The position numbers and the translations under genes were made by a program. Shown in pieces: positions 21,901 through 33,900 of a stretch of DNA of 56,931 bases (positions are counted from its first letter, which is position 1; every line of letters begins with the position of its first letter). Location: the NCBI RefSeq assembly GCF_001949145.1, contig NW_019091490.1, positions 470,983 to 527,913 of the forward strand. The letters are read 5' to 3'. The notes under the pieces were generated by a model. That model was not told where the DNA came from and searched no databases. It was given only the letters and a program-made list of their open reading frames with translations. The stretch comes from Acanthaster planci (taxonomy: Eukaryota > Echinodermata > Asteroidea > Valvatida > Acanthasteridae).

Positions 21901-24900
21901 ATGTACTGTAGCAAAATTTTCCTTAGCCGCTTGAAATGGAATTCCTCAGATGGACAGCATTTTTTTAAATGGGAAATCATAACTATGGCTGTATGTACAT
22001 GTACGCATGCATACATGTACTGTACGTACATGCACCAGAGTGTCAGAACATGTACACAGTTTACACAATGTGTACTGGAACTGTATACAACACTTATATT
22101 GATGTTATGGCTGTAATTCTTGTGAAGAAATGGCAGATAACAGATCGCATTCTTTGTAATCTGCCGGTACAAACACGACCCCAGATCGTGTAAACACATC
22201 CCGACACATATTATTGCAGCCAGAGATTTACAAGTGCGACCTTTTTGCAAGTGACCACCAGTCGCCGTTTCTTTTTTTTTTTACATGTGTGTCCTGGAGA
22301 TGAGTCACACACGCTACTGTCTGTGCTTGTGCGTGAATGATTAACGTACATTCTCGACGTGCCAAGACTTCACAAAGATTGTTTTAAAAACAGGATGAGT
22401 TCCGTTTTTTGCATAGATCATGTGCATCATACGGTAGTCGTACGGCACATCACTGCTCATTATCATACACATGTACTGGTAGAGTTATTGTATTGGTTTG
22501 GTGCACGAGAGCTCCCTCACTATGGACTGACAAATCTGGGGTGACAGAGAATGCCCCAGCATCGTGCCTTTATTCTCCTGCTCAAAGACCCCACAGATTT
22601 GTGGCAATTCGGGTCTGTACTGTGTGCCAGGTGCTTGCAAATTACCGGTAGTCTACCGTATACATGTACTGGTACCCGTACGCCCGGGTCTTCTGTCCGC
22701 CAGCAGGAGATTAATGTAGCTGCTTGGTAAAGAAAGCTCCTCCTTTGAATTGTTTATGTGTGCGGATGTACATGTATGCACACTCTGTGTACGGTACATG
22801 TACATGTAATTAGTGACACTTGGTGGCAGCAGATAAACCGGTCCTTTTTTTGCCAGTTCCAGGTGTGCTCGCGCAGTTCTGGGCATGTTGGGTAGTTCTG
22901 AGCATGCACACAAACTGCGAAAAAAAAGGACCGGTTTGTTTGCCGCCACCAAACCTCTCAAAGTCTCCCTTTTTTTTTTCCTTTTATGAATTACCAAACT
23001 TTGCCGTCTGACAAGAATGCACCCTGACTTCCCTGCATTCTTGCTGGAGGACTGTGGTATCCCCCCCTATCCCCCTCTATGATGTGAACCACCTAAACTA
23101 CAGGTACATGTCATTGTCAATTGTACCGGTACTTGTGCATGTACCATCATCGGTTCATCCAAATCATCCACAACCTGTTCAAGGATTTTGAAGGAACAGA
23201 GAGGGAAAGAATTGAACCCCACAAGTACATGTGAATGTACGTACGTGCAGTATCTGCCAACTGCCGGTACACCACTGCACATGTATGACTACCAACTGCC
23301 GGTACACCACTGCACATGTATGACTACCACTGTTGTCATTTATGGTTTAAACATTCTGTACACAAAAAATATTCAACTCTGTACAAAGACGAGCATAGTT
23401 GAACGGAAGGCATATAACGATGCCTTGGGCAGCTGTCAGACACTCACATCTGCTCACGGAGCACAGGCAGAGATCGCAGGTGTTGATTTTTTGCAGAGGG
23501 AGGAAAACTAGGAGATCCAGGGAAAAACCCCCATGGCACAGGAGACCATGAACAAACAATCACACACTATTGGTACATGTACTTTGTAGCCGTGGCTAGG
23601 AACTGAACCCAGGACCAGAGCGGCGAGTGATGTACCCACATGGTACCGGTAGGCACCTGTTCCCTCCAATCGTGGTTCGATTAATCAATCGATGTATCGA
23701 TTCTGTCGTTACACTTTGCTCTTCAAGTGATCGAAAATTAATTGGGAAGAAATACAACTGTTTCCTTTCCAAAGGATGCAAAGGAGTAACCAAAAACTGA
23801 ACTGTGAACCAGTTAACAAAAACACAAGCACAGAAAAAAACATCCAGATAACAAATAACGGTCAACGGACCTAGCAGTTAATTCCTAATTAATTTGGAGA
23901 TTGAGCATTTCCCCTGCCTGACTGCAGTGTAAGGAGGTACCGGTACTGTACCTGGACACTCCGTGGAATCAAGAGACATCTTACACACGCGTACAAGTAC
24001 ATGAAGATCTTAGATGTACATGTACCATACCCGTATACAGAAAAGTGCAGGGCATCTGTTGAGCCAAGTGAAGGGTGAACATACATGTACATGTAGTGTA
24101 CAATGTGTGTATCGTAGTGTCTGCCAAATTCAGTTGTAATTGTTCTACGTGTACAGTATATGTATATTCCAGATTAGCTTACCGGTACATGTACATGTAG
24201 TAACCCATACTGCAGTTATTAACCATTTTTATAATAGGGCCTCTATTACAGTGTACATTGAGCATACATGTACATGTGATATACATGTACGTGTCCTCGT
24301 ACATGTACATTTACATGCAGTTCATGCTATTAACGCACAGTACATGTACCTGCATGATACCATATCTTAACCATAACCCCCTGGGGTGTATGCAAAATTG
24401 TATTGAAATTGGAGGATTTGGGAGTGTTAAGGTTAAAATACCCAGTGCATGTCTGTGTACGTGTACACATGCAAGTCCTATACTTAAAATACATGAGGCT
24501 TTCTCTCTGCCATATCACTGAGGCTGTGTGTGTGTGTGTACATGTACATTACATGTACCTTGTACATTTCTGCAATATGCGCCGCCGATGCGTGGGCGTT
24601 CTGGCCTGCATAATAACAGCGCTGCCAGCGCCGGACGGTTCAGACTTCACGGCCGTGAATTAACTGGCCAGACGGGGAGGACTTGAAACAGGCGTGCTAT
24701 TTATAGCTTGGCGGACCATGCACGGTGCCCGAATGTGCCGCGTTTAAAATAAGAACGGAGGGAGGAAATGTTGGGCAGTTTCATCTGCATGTACGGTACA
24801 TTACATTCTGCGTGTGTGGTGTGATTGGGCACTCTCAACATTACTGTGCTTCGAGGTTGGCATGAAAGCTGATCTACCTTACAGTACCATTACAAATGTA

Positions 24901-27900
24901 CATAATGTATCTTGCCTTCATGACCATGGTTTAGCAATGAACTGGTATAGGCAGATAAATAATTTGTGCGGTGAAGTTTTCCTTATAAATACGGGTACAT
25001 GTACAATACAGGTAAATATTGTATGATTTCAGAATACACATCATGCCATTGGCATGGCACATTGTGAATTTGCATCATTGGCTGATTGGATGCTAGACCT
25101 GAGAGAAATACACTAGACTGAGATTCAGTAACATTTATGCACAAGAGTGGGGAGTAATACGCTGGTTTTTTTTAATAAGCCCATTTTTCAATTGTAGACA
25201 TGTAGCACGTGTGCGCCTGTAGATGCCTTAATTAAATCATGCAGTTCAAGTGGTATGATTGATTGAATGGGTTACGAGGGTTTTTTTTTTTCACATACAA
25301 AATGACATTTGTCAGGGAATGTTGGACAGTTTGGTGCTTGCATTTGACATGTTTGAGAAAATAGGCATATTTTGTAAATCTACTTCTTCAGTGGTACAGT
25401 ACCGAGAAGTTCTAGAATCTCCGGCAAATGTGAATTGTGTTTTTTTAAAGTAAAAATGTTGAGAATTTTCTATTGAGATTTGCGTGACCCACAGCAGTTT
25501 TCAGGGTCTGTACCCTCCAAAGCGGCAGTTACAATGTACGGGTATAAACCTGCCCATTGTAGCAATTGACAATAACTTGTTTGGTTAGATTTAGCCACAT
25601 TCGTGGTAGCATTGTGAGTCTGTCAACTGCTGTTTGCCGAGTCCCTACCATAGAAAACCAAACCGATATCGGAGAAAGTTAAGAATGCTTGCTGTTCTGT
25701 GCTTGCTGAGAAATATTTGAAATTTTGCATTCATCTTTTGTTTGGTTTGAATCTTGGTCCACTGCAAGACGAAACATGTACAATGTACATGTACATGAAC
25801 AATGTACATGTAAGGTATGCATGCCCTAGCCATACCCATTCAGTGGAGACAGTAGGCTTCTACTTTTTAGTTACAGTGCTGGGAAAAGGTGCCATCAGTC
25901 ATACAAGGCAACCTTGGCCCCTGACCGTGCTTTTATGGGCGATGGCATTTTTTGCCCTTTTTTTTTTTTTTTTTTCGCTCTCTGATTGTCGGTGAACTCA
26001 GCTGTGATCACGTTCCAGGTTTGTAACAGTTTGCCTGTTGACTTTGCCCATTGACGGGCTGCCTCGCACTAAATCAACAGAGAAACTTTGACAAAATTCA
26101 CTCTTGTAGAAGAAAAAAAGATTGCAAACTGGGGCATCTGCCATGGGTTGATTCGACTTGAGTAAAATCAACCATGACACCTTGTCCAAGCTGTGCCTAC
26201 TGCACTTGACAACCTACGGTACCTTCACTCTTGAAAAAAGTGCATTTCCTCATTGCGTCAAGGAGAGTGCTAAACTGGTTAAATACACCGCAGAATACAT
26301 GCACTCTGAAGTTTAACTCATGCATGCCACAGATTCCATTAATTAAAAAAATTTATCCTGAACTGTTTTGGACCCCCCCAAAAAAATGCACTTGAGTCGC
26401 GGAACATTTCAGCACCAAAACTGAAGGTAAACCAGCATTTATTTCCCAACTGGTCCGTGGATGCATAGAGCTACAATGTACCTATACACCCACAGTCTGT
26501 AAGTGTCCAGCAATGTGTGAAAATGTCACCAAAGGTTTAATACCCTCATCCATTACACAGACTTTACTCAGCACACAAAAGGGCTTGACACCTGTCAGTG
26601 GAAGGATTAGTGTTTGGCAACCACAGGAATTGTACCCTATTAATAGGTTGTCTGGAAATAACTGTCAGTCAGCTAGTGCAGGGGAGGGCCTCGGCCAAGC
26701 CAAACCAAAAGAATTTCTTTGCTCTTTATGTGACTACTTGTTTAACCAAGAAACCATGTCACAAGCTTTCTTACCATAACATAATGTTCCTTCTTCTTTA
26801 CAGAATTTTTTTTTGTTCTCTATTTTATCTTGTTCTTCATTCTCAATTCCTTTTATCAGAGAAAAATTATTTATCATAAGTGTAGTATATGTTTGTATTT
26901 ATTTCAATTAGTTTGGAGAGCCCCTTCAACAGAAATTATTTCTTTTTGGCAATCCTTCGGGGGCTGATTGGAATATTCTTTGTAATTATTATCTTATCGT
27001 CTTATTGTGTTTGTATTTGTTTCTTGTAACTTCTTCTTCCCGAGAAATGAAAAATGAAATGAAACTGGATTGATGGTATTCAATTTGTCCAGTACTATCC
27101 ATATATGTACATGTACATGTATGTAGGCCTTAAGATCTTATATATTGCATGGAGTTGAAGGCACGTACCGCACACTGTGGATGAAGTCAGTCTGTCGTCT
27201 CTACTAAGACAGAATTTTGTTTAGGTTTGGGTGAAATTCAAAATGGTGACTTCTGACCAATATTATGCATGTACATTGAAATTAATTATAACATTAATTA
27301 ATCAAATTAAAGACCAAGTTACATGTAAGCATGAGACACTTTTTTTTCTGTAAAGGTTGGGAGGGATCATTTTATCATGATTGTGTGCGCGGCTGTAAGC
27401 AGTGCTGCAGTTGTGAAAGAGGCAGAAACAAAAAGAAGTGAAAAACTTGATTTCTGGTGAATTTAAACTTTGACAAAATTGTAACTGTTCACTATTAAGC
27501 AAGGTGCTGCATCATGTGGGGATGCATCATATTTTGGGGGGATAGAGGAATGAAACTTGCCTTGATTTTTCTCCAGTGTGGTGGGACTGCCATATTATTA
27601 AAGAATGGCGGAAACAGTAACCGGACTCTACTGCAGTCATTTGCACAGTTTAAGACCACCTGGAATTTTATTGGTATTTCTGTCACTGGGCCTGCATTAC
27701 ATTGTCTGATTGAATGATTACTTAACATGTTTTTACAGTGGTGCATAACAGCGGTGCAGTGCTATGTGCCCATTTCAATGAGGGTTTTTGCAAAGATAGG
27801 TCTTGTATGACATTTTGTCTGTAAGGCAGCATGGGTTAAAAAAAAAAGCCAGTCAAAGTAATCAGAAATAAAGGAGGGCACACTAAATATTGGACTGTTA

Positions 27901-30900
27901 ACATTTATCACGGAAATGTAGTCAAATGGCTGTGTAACCAAGATACTAAGGTTACACATTGAAAATAAACATACTAGTACACTGTATGTTGCCATGATTG
28001 ATTGGTTAAGTCTGGTTTGCTTCAGTTTATTGCATTCAGTTAAATGACTGTAGGTAAATTTGGAAGTAAACGCAAGATTTCATCCCAACCAAATTCCAGT
28101 AAAACCCTCCTGTTGTGTTCACCGGACCTTAAATGCTTAGGGTAGACCATATCTTCTGTAGTTAGGGGCCTTTGATGGTATTTCTGGTACTCAGAGTTAA
28201 TGAAAGTACAGTAGTCATATTTCATCTGCATGTACATGTACTTATTCCTGACTCGGGGTTCAAAACTTCTGTCAGTTGTAAAAACTGGATGGACTGCTTT
28301 AGAGTGATTCAAGGAGACAGCATAATGGTACAAGCATGGCTTTTGCACAGTACGTGTACCTGTACTAGGCTTCTGATTCTGGTTACCGATTAGCCAATAA
28401 GTGGTTTTAGAATCCTCTGTGTCTGAGTCTTACGTTTGACTGGAGCTCCTCATTTCTTCTTGCAGGTGATTCCAGGACAGTGCGACCACGATCGGCCATT
28501 CTCGAGTTCTTGCCCAATGCAATGAGGCGCTCGGGGGAAGGGAAGGCACGTCAACGCAAACCAGGTCAGGTGGAGAAGACTACTAAGTCCAGCCTCATGG
28601 GCAAGAAGGCCGACAAGAACTCAGCAGAGGCGACGGCTGAGGATGGCTCGCGCTACGTGCCCAAGCCCTCACCGGACAAGAAGACCAGACGGATATCTGC
28701 CAGCAAGCCGCTGGACATCGACGCGACGCAGTTCACTAAGTACAAGAGCGACCTGGGCTCGCGCCTGCGCAACCGGCAGATGCCGCTCTCGGGCATCCTG
28801 ACTCTGCACCTGTACGGCAGCCGGAAGATGGCCCCCTCTCTGTCCTCCCGCAAGGAAAACCGCGACCTGTACTGTGTGATGGAGGTGGATGCTGTCCACA
28901 AGGCCCAGACCGCAACGGTGTCGGGCAAGGACGAGTTCTGCTGGGACGAGAAGTTTGAGATTGACCTGGAGCGGGCACACGACCTGAGCCTGCTGATCTA
29001 CAGCTACACAGACTGGGACACCAACCGACAGAAGCTGTGCTACAAGGCCGTGGTCCGACTGACCCAGCTCCTGATGCATTCCACCCGTCCCAAGGACGAG
29101 CCCTTCCGCCTGGCCGTACGGCTGGAGCCCCGGGGCATCATGTATGCAAAGTTCTCCTTCACGGAGCGGCACGTCACGCTGAAGCGTGTGCCCTCGCTGG
29201 ACCGGCGGGGCCTGTTCGGCGTGCCGCTGGAGGTGGTGGTCCGGCGGGAGAATACGCACACCAACATTCCGATCATCGTGCAGAAGTGCATTGAGGAGAT
29301 CGAGCTGCGCGGCATTAACATGGTGGGGGTGTATCGGGTGTGCGGCTCAGCCAAGCGGAAGAAGCGACTGCACGATGAGTTTGAGGCTTCCAGTAGCTTG
29401 GTAGACCTATCCAGAGAGAACTATCCCGACCTTAATGTTATCACAGGTAGGTGATGCTCTGCCTCAGTGATAGGATACTCCCAAATTTTTCACCCTTTGA
29501 ATGTATCGTACCATGTACATGTACACTGTACTAATATCTGCGATTCTCCCCAAGGCATTTTACCAGTTGGGCGGTTAACAGTGTAATGTCGAATACAGTG
29601 TATTTGAAAAAAAAATTGCATGAAATTGACATTTTTTAAATGAATACTGCTAAATTATTGCGTATTGTTTGCAGTGTATTGTGCAGTTAGTTTACTATAT
29701 GGCATGTGTTATTCACTTCTACCATTCAAACTGATGTAATTACAGTGCATTTACATCTACGTGTATATGTCTAGGCACGTTAGTGGCACTTAAACCATGC
29801 ATATAAATGTACGCATGTGTACGACACAGACTCAAGATGCCTGACTCTTTCCCGAATCTTTCCAAGATTTTCATAATTTCATTTGTGAAAACTTAATAAT
29901 GGAATACAATACCCGGTACACTGGCAAATCAATGGAACATTCAGGCAGTCTCCCGACGGAGGACAGAGAAAACGTTGAGTGCCCCCCGGTTCTTTCCAGA
30001 ACCGTTCATACACGTACTCTCTCACATGTACTCACAAAAGGGATATTTTTGTATGGTGCTACAGCAAAACTAATGACATTTACATGTAGTGACATGTACC
30101 AATATTTTTATACAAAGTGTGTAAATTTACATGTTCGTGTACACGTACAGTGTATATATACGGTACACTGTACATGTATGTGGCACATGCGGTTATACGT
30201 GTACATTGGGCCTTGTTGGGTACCGGAACAATGGGAAGTACCCCACAAGGCCAGTTTTTACCTTGTGGGGTACCAAAATTGGTACCCCACAAGAATTTCA
30301 CGAAACTGATATTTGGAAATAACTCAAAAAGAGGAAATTTTTGATGGGTAAAAATCTGTCGCAAATTGAAGTGTTTTATATAAGGGACTACGGTCAAAAT
30401 TTCAACCCAGGAAAGTGAACTTGGTTTAAATTGGTGTGATTCGAAATTTTTTGCGTGTTGTGTGGTAGTTTTGTACGCGAGAACAAAGGAAATACCCCAC
30501 CAAATATAGCTGTGTGAGGATGGGTGTGTTCGTACCGGTAGATTACTGTTCATTTAATCTTGTGTCATTGCTTTTAATTGGAAATGATGCCTCAAAATTA
30601 CTGATTGCATCAACATATGTACCGGTATTACACGCGTGTACAAGTACCGTACACGTACATGTACCTACAATGCCCGCTGCACACGAAAGCTATATGCTGA
30701 GCAAATCGCCATTGGTGGCCATTTGCTCAGTACCAAGCACATCCTCTGCGGTCAAGTTTGGATGTGTTTCCCGTCTCGCGAAGTTGTTTCACAAGTATCA
30801 AGCACACGGTTTGAAAAGTTGAACCATGGCGTTTGAAAGTTGGAGAACGTTTGAAAAGTTTAACCACCCTAATTGGTACCTGTATACTGTACTAGTCATG

Positions 30901-33900
30901 TCAGGCCGCTGCCTTTTTTTCATGACTTAGAAACGCATAAATCTTGCTGCAGCACAAACGCTTTCGTGCCAGTGATTGCTCTGCTCATATTGATACCGAT
31001 TCCTGGTACTCAGCATTCTTTTTATCCAAATTGTCATCGTCTTCAACTTTTGTTTTGAAACCGGCCCCCACCCGAAGTTGCACGGGTGATGAAGGCCGTT
31101 GCCACTGAAATTTCCACCACGCTGTCTCGGCATGCACATGTAAGTGTACCCCCGGTACAGTGCATGTTCAGCTTTTAAGAAAGAAGGTGTCAAGAAATGC
31201 TTTTCGTATACATGTACTTGTAATTTGCTTGCAGCTGAAAGCGGCATTCATCCCTCTCTCTCAAGGGAGACAAACTCGAGCCCGCCCACCGGTGCATTTT
31301 ATCGAGGGGCAGCTCCATAGAGAAGAATGGTGGGGTGAAAAAAAAAAATAACAGTCCCCAGTCTCTCTGAAAGGGGAGTCGGCCGAATACGATCCTCGAG
31401 ATTGCTGGGAGCTAGGTTTGACCCGCACGGATTGGAAGATTGCCCTGAAAGGGGACACAGCCAATGAAAGCGGAGATCCCAGAGCAATTTGGTAGCCGGC
31501 ATGACTCACCTTCATTGACTGGTGGGAATTTCAAAAAAGGAAAAGGGGGGGGAGGAACAGGGCTTGGGCCATTTGGAGCCCTGAGGGCGTGGTTATGATA
31601 TGACAAATTCCTCGGCGGTCCAAGGTTTTTTGCTGGGAGCCTACAGTACATGTATGTATTCATCAGAGGGCAAGGTTGAGGCTCTTAATGCCACTGTTGT
31701 GGGCCTGCGGCACTGAGATTGGTTCTACTCTGGTTCTCATCAATCAAAGTTGATTTGTCTATGAACATGATGAATGCGAATATTGTAGGGAATGTACAAT
31801 GTACAAGCCTACCATACATGTACATGTACCATAAGTACATGTACATTTATATGCGCGACACCAACCATTATGTAGGTACATGTACATGTAGGTCTACATG
31901 TACGGTAGAACTCACACATTAGGAATCTGTTGGACACGGTACTGGTTCATGTACGGGATGCATATGAAATCATTAAATTACACCTCGGAAAAAGATGCTC
32001 GTTCAGACACAATTTGGCGTGGTTGTTTTGTCGATCGCACTGCCGTACAAGTAATTATGTATTTACCGGTAGCATCAACGTGTATACATATGTACGGTAT
32101 GTGAGGTTTTTGAAGTTCTGTAACTGCACAAAGTGTTGATGTGACCGGCTAGTTTTTCCTGGCCATACAGTATCCCTGACTGTTCCATTTCTATTATGTG
32201 GTGTGCAGTACCGGGTACCGGCACATGTACCGGTACCTGCAGTTTTGTACGTCTTCTGTCTCATCCTTTCAGGGCATACAATTAAGAAGGGTTCCATCTG
32301 GCTATTTTGAGTAATTCAGCCAACCTTTTTCATGCATGCAGATGCATATGTACTGATGCATGTGGCATCAGTAGAAATGCGTAGATTTTTAGCAAAAAAT
32401 CCGAACTTCTTTCTGGTTCTTTGTAGTGCTGTCCAGATTACTTGGCAGTTACACAGGATTACGCATTCGATTTGTCTGACCCCATAAAGAAAAAATTGGT
32501 CAAACTACATGGATTTCAAACAGCGAAATATTGAAGAAAACTTTTTCTACCAAGTGTATGTAAACCTTTTGCCCCAATCGTACATGTACATGTATGTACA
32601 GAAGGCGTCAAAATTTGTAAATTATTTGGCATTTACTAACAGTAACGATCATCTGTTTGAACCTTCAAGAAGTGTGTCATACTGTTTGCCTGTACTTGTA
32701 CATAGACACCCCCGTAGCTGGTTGGTGTTTGTTCTCGTACATATCGCCTGACGATCTGTGTGATTTTGTATCAAAAACAATTTATCTTCAGGCGTCCTGA
32801 AGGACTACCTTCGCGAGCTTCCGGAGCCCCTCTTCACCACTAAGATGTGCCAACGCTTCATGGACACATTTGGCAACCAGTCAGCGGACCCCGCCTGCGA
32901 CGGGGAAAAGCTGGTCCAGATGATCGAGTCCCTTCCCCCCGCCAACCGGGTAAGTGGCCATCCTGGCGGAGACGCGCAGTCGTGCCGTAAAAGTCACCGG
33001 CGGTGTTTCAGTCGAGACCAGGCGCGAGACCAGATCGCAAGACCAGTCAGTTACATGTACATGTACATGCACCGGTACCCTGTACGAACATGGGGAGAAC
33101 AGCCTCTAAGACAATACGTGTACATGTTCCTTTGCTGCAGTCCCGTTGAGAGAAGTTGGTCTTATGTTGATCTCGCGATGATCTTGGGTCTGGTGCGGGT
33201 CTTTTCATTGTCATAAGAGGTCTGGACCACAACGGTGGTTACCGCTAGAAAAAGACAATTTCATAACATTTCCAACTGCCCGTCTTCAGGAGGTGAAAGG
33301 AGGAACAGATTGTTTAAATTACATGTACATGTGCTCAGCCATACTGTAAAAAAAAAAAATCATGTCCCTTTGGGTTGTTCTAGAAGTTTGGAGTCCAAAA
33401 AAGTGATATTTTTGTGTCCCTGTTACACTTCAACCTGTGCAATTTGACTTGGAAATATCATTGAATTTGACTTCAAACTGTTGTTTTGATTTTGGCAGGT
33501 AATTTGCAACACTTAATCACTCTTAGAAATTCAAGATTGTGTTCTGAACCTTACTACACCATATGTCAGACGTCACAGGGACACAAAAATATTGGAACAC
33601 CAAATTTGTACAATTATCTCTCCGGTTCTTTTCCTGACCACCACAAACCTAAACACCGTCTGAAGCATACATGTACCGTATGTGTGCGTTAGGCATTTCT
33701 CTTCAAACACATTGCACAATTTGTCTTCTCTTCCTTTTAGAGTTTAGTTTTTGTTTTCATGCATCTTAAAATGCCTAACAGATTGTTTTATTTGGGGCTG
33801 GGTGATTACAGATGGCCGTTTGTATGGAACACAATAAATTGAATCATTGAGGTTCCGATACCTTTTCATTTTGTCCTGTCTAACCAGGGTGGATCCGTCG

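Larger units (their letters stand above)
17504..28465 (+). other. SYD-1 intron 1 (11 kb, repeat-rich)
   Basis: A GTAAGT donor at 17504 joins a TTCTTGCAG acceptor ending at 28465 with matching phase 1. No exon of another gene was recognised inside. It contains the inverted element at 18353-18670, polypurine runs near 19540-19580 and 19790-19830, and many TACATGTA/TACCGGTA palindromes from about 18 kb onward. It also holds the dispersed repeat at 21316, the hairpin at 22820-22952, the tandem duplication at 23257-23327 and the SINE at 23395-23660. The many short Met/Tyr/Val/His-rich ORFs are translations of the palindromic repeat. Confidence 0.8.
20270..33070. repeat. TACATGTA / TACCGGTA palindromic repeat compartment
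   Basis: Short self-complementary tracts built from (GTACAT)n with interspersed TACCGGTA recur here by the dozen; examples are 20276-20291, 21567-21582, 24183-24200, 24263-24315, 31812-31890 and 33054-33069. The enrichment continues more sparsely to about 41 kb. By eye the motif is rare in the AKR, MED8 and FANCC intervals. The tracts are scattered and of unequal length, so this is not one tandem array. Confidence 0.75.

Noticed and set aside
20139-24663. Many short ORFs rich in Met-Tyr-Val-His-Cys-Thr
   Set aside because: They are translations of the TACATGTA palindromic repeat in different frames.
28669-29259. 196-codon minus-strand ORF opposite the SYD-1 C2/RhoGAP exon
   Set aside because: It is a shadow of the sense coding frame. 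There is no family resemblance.
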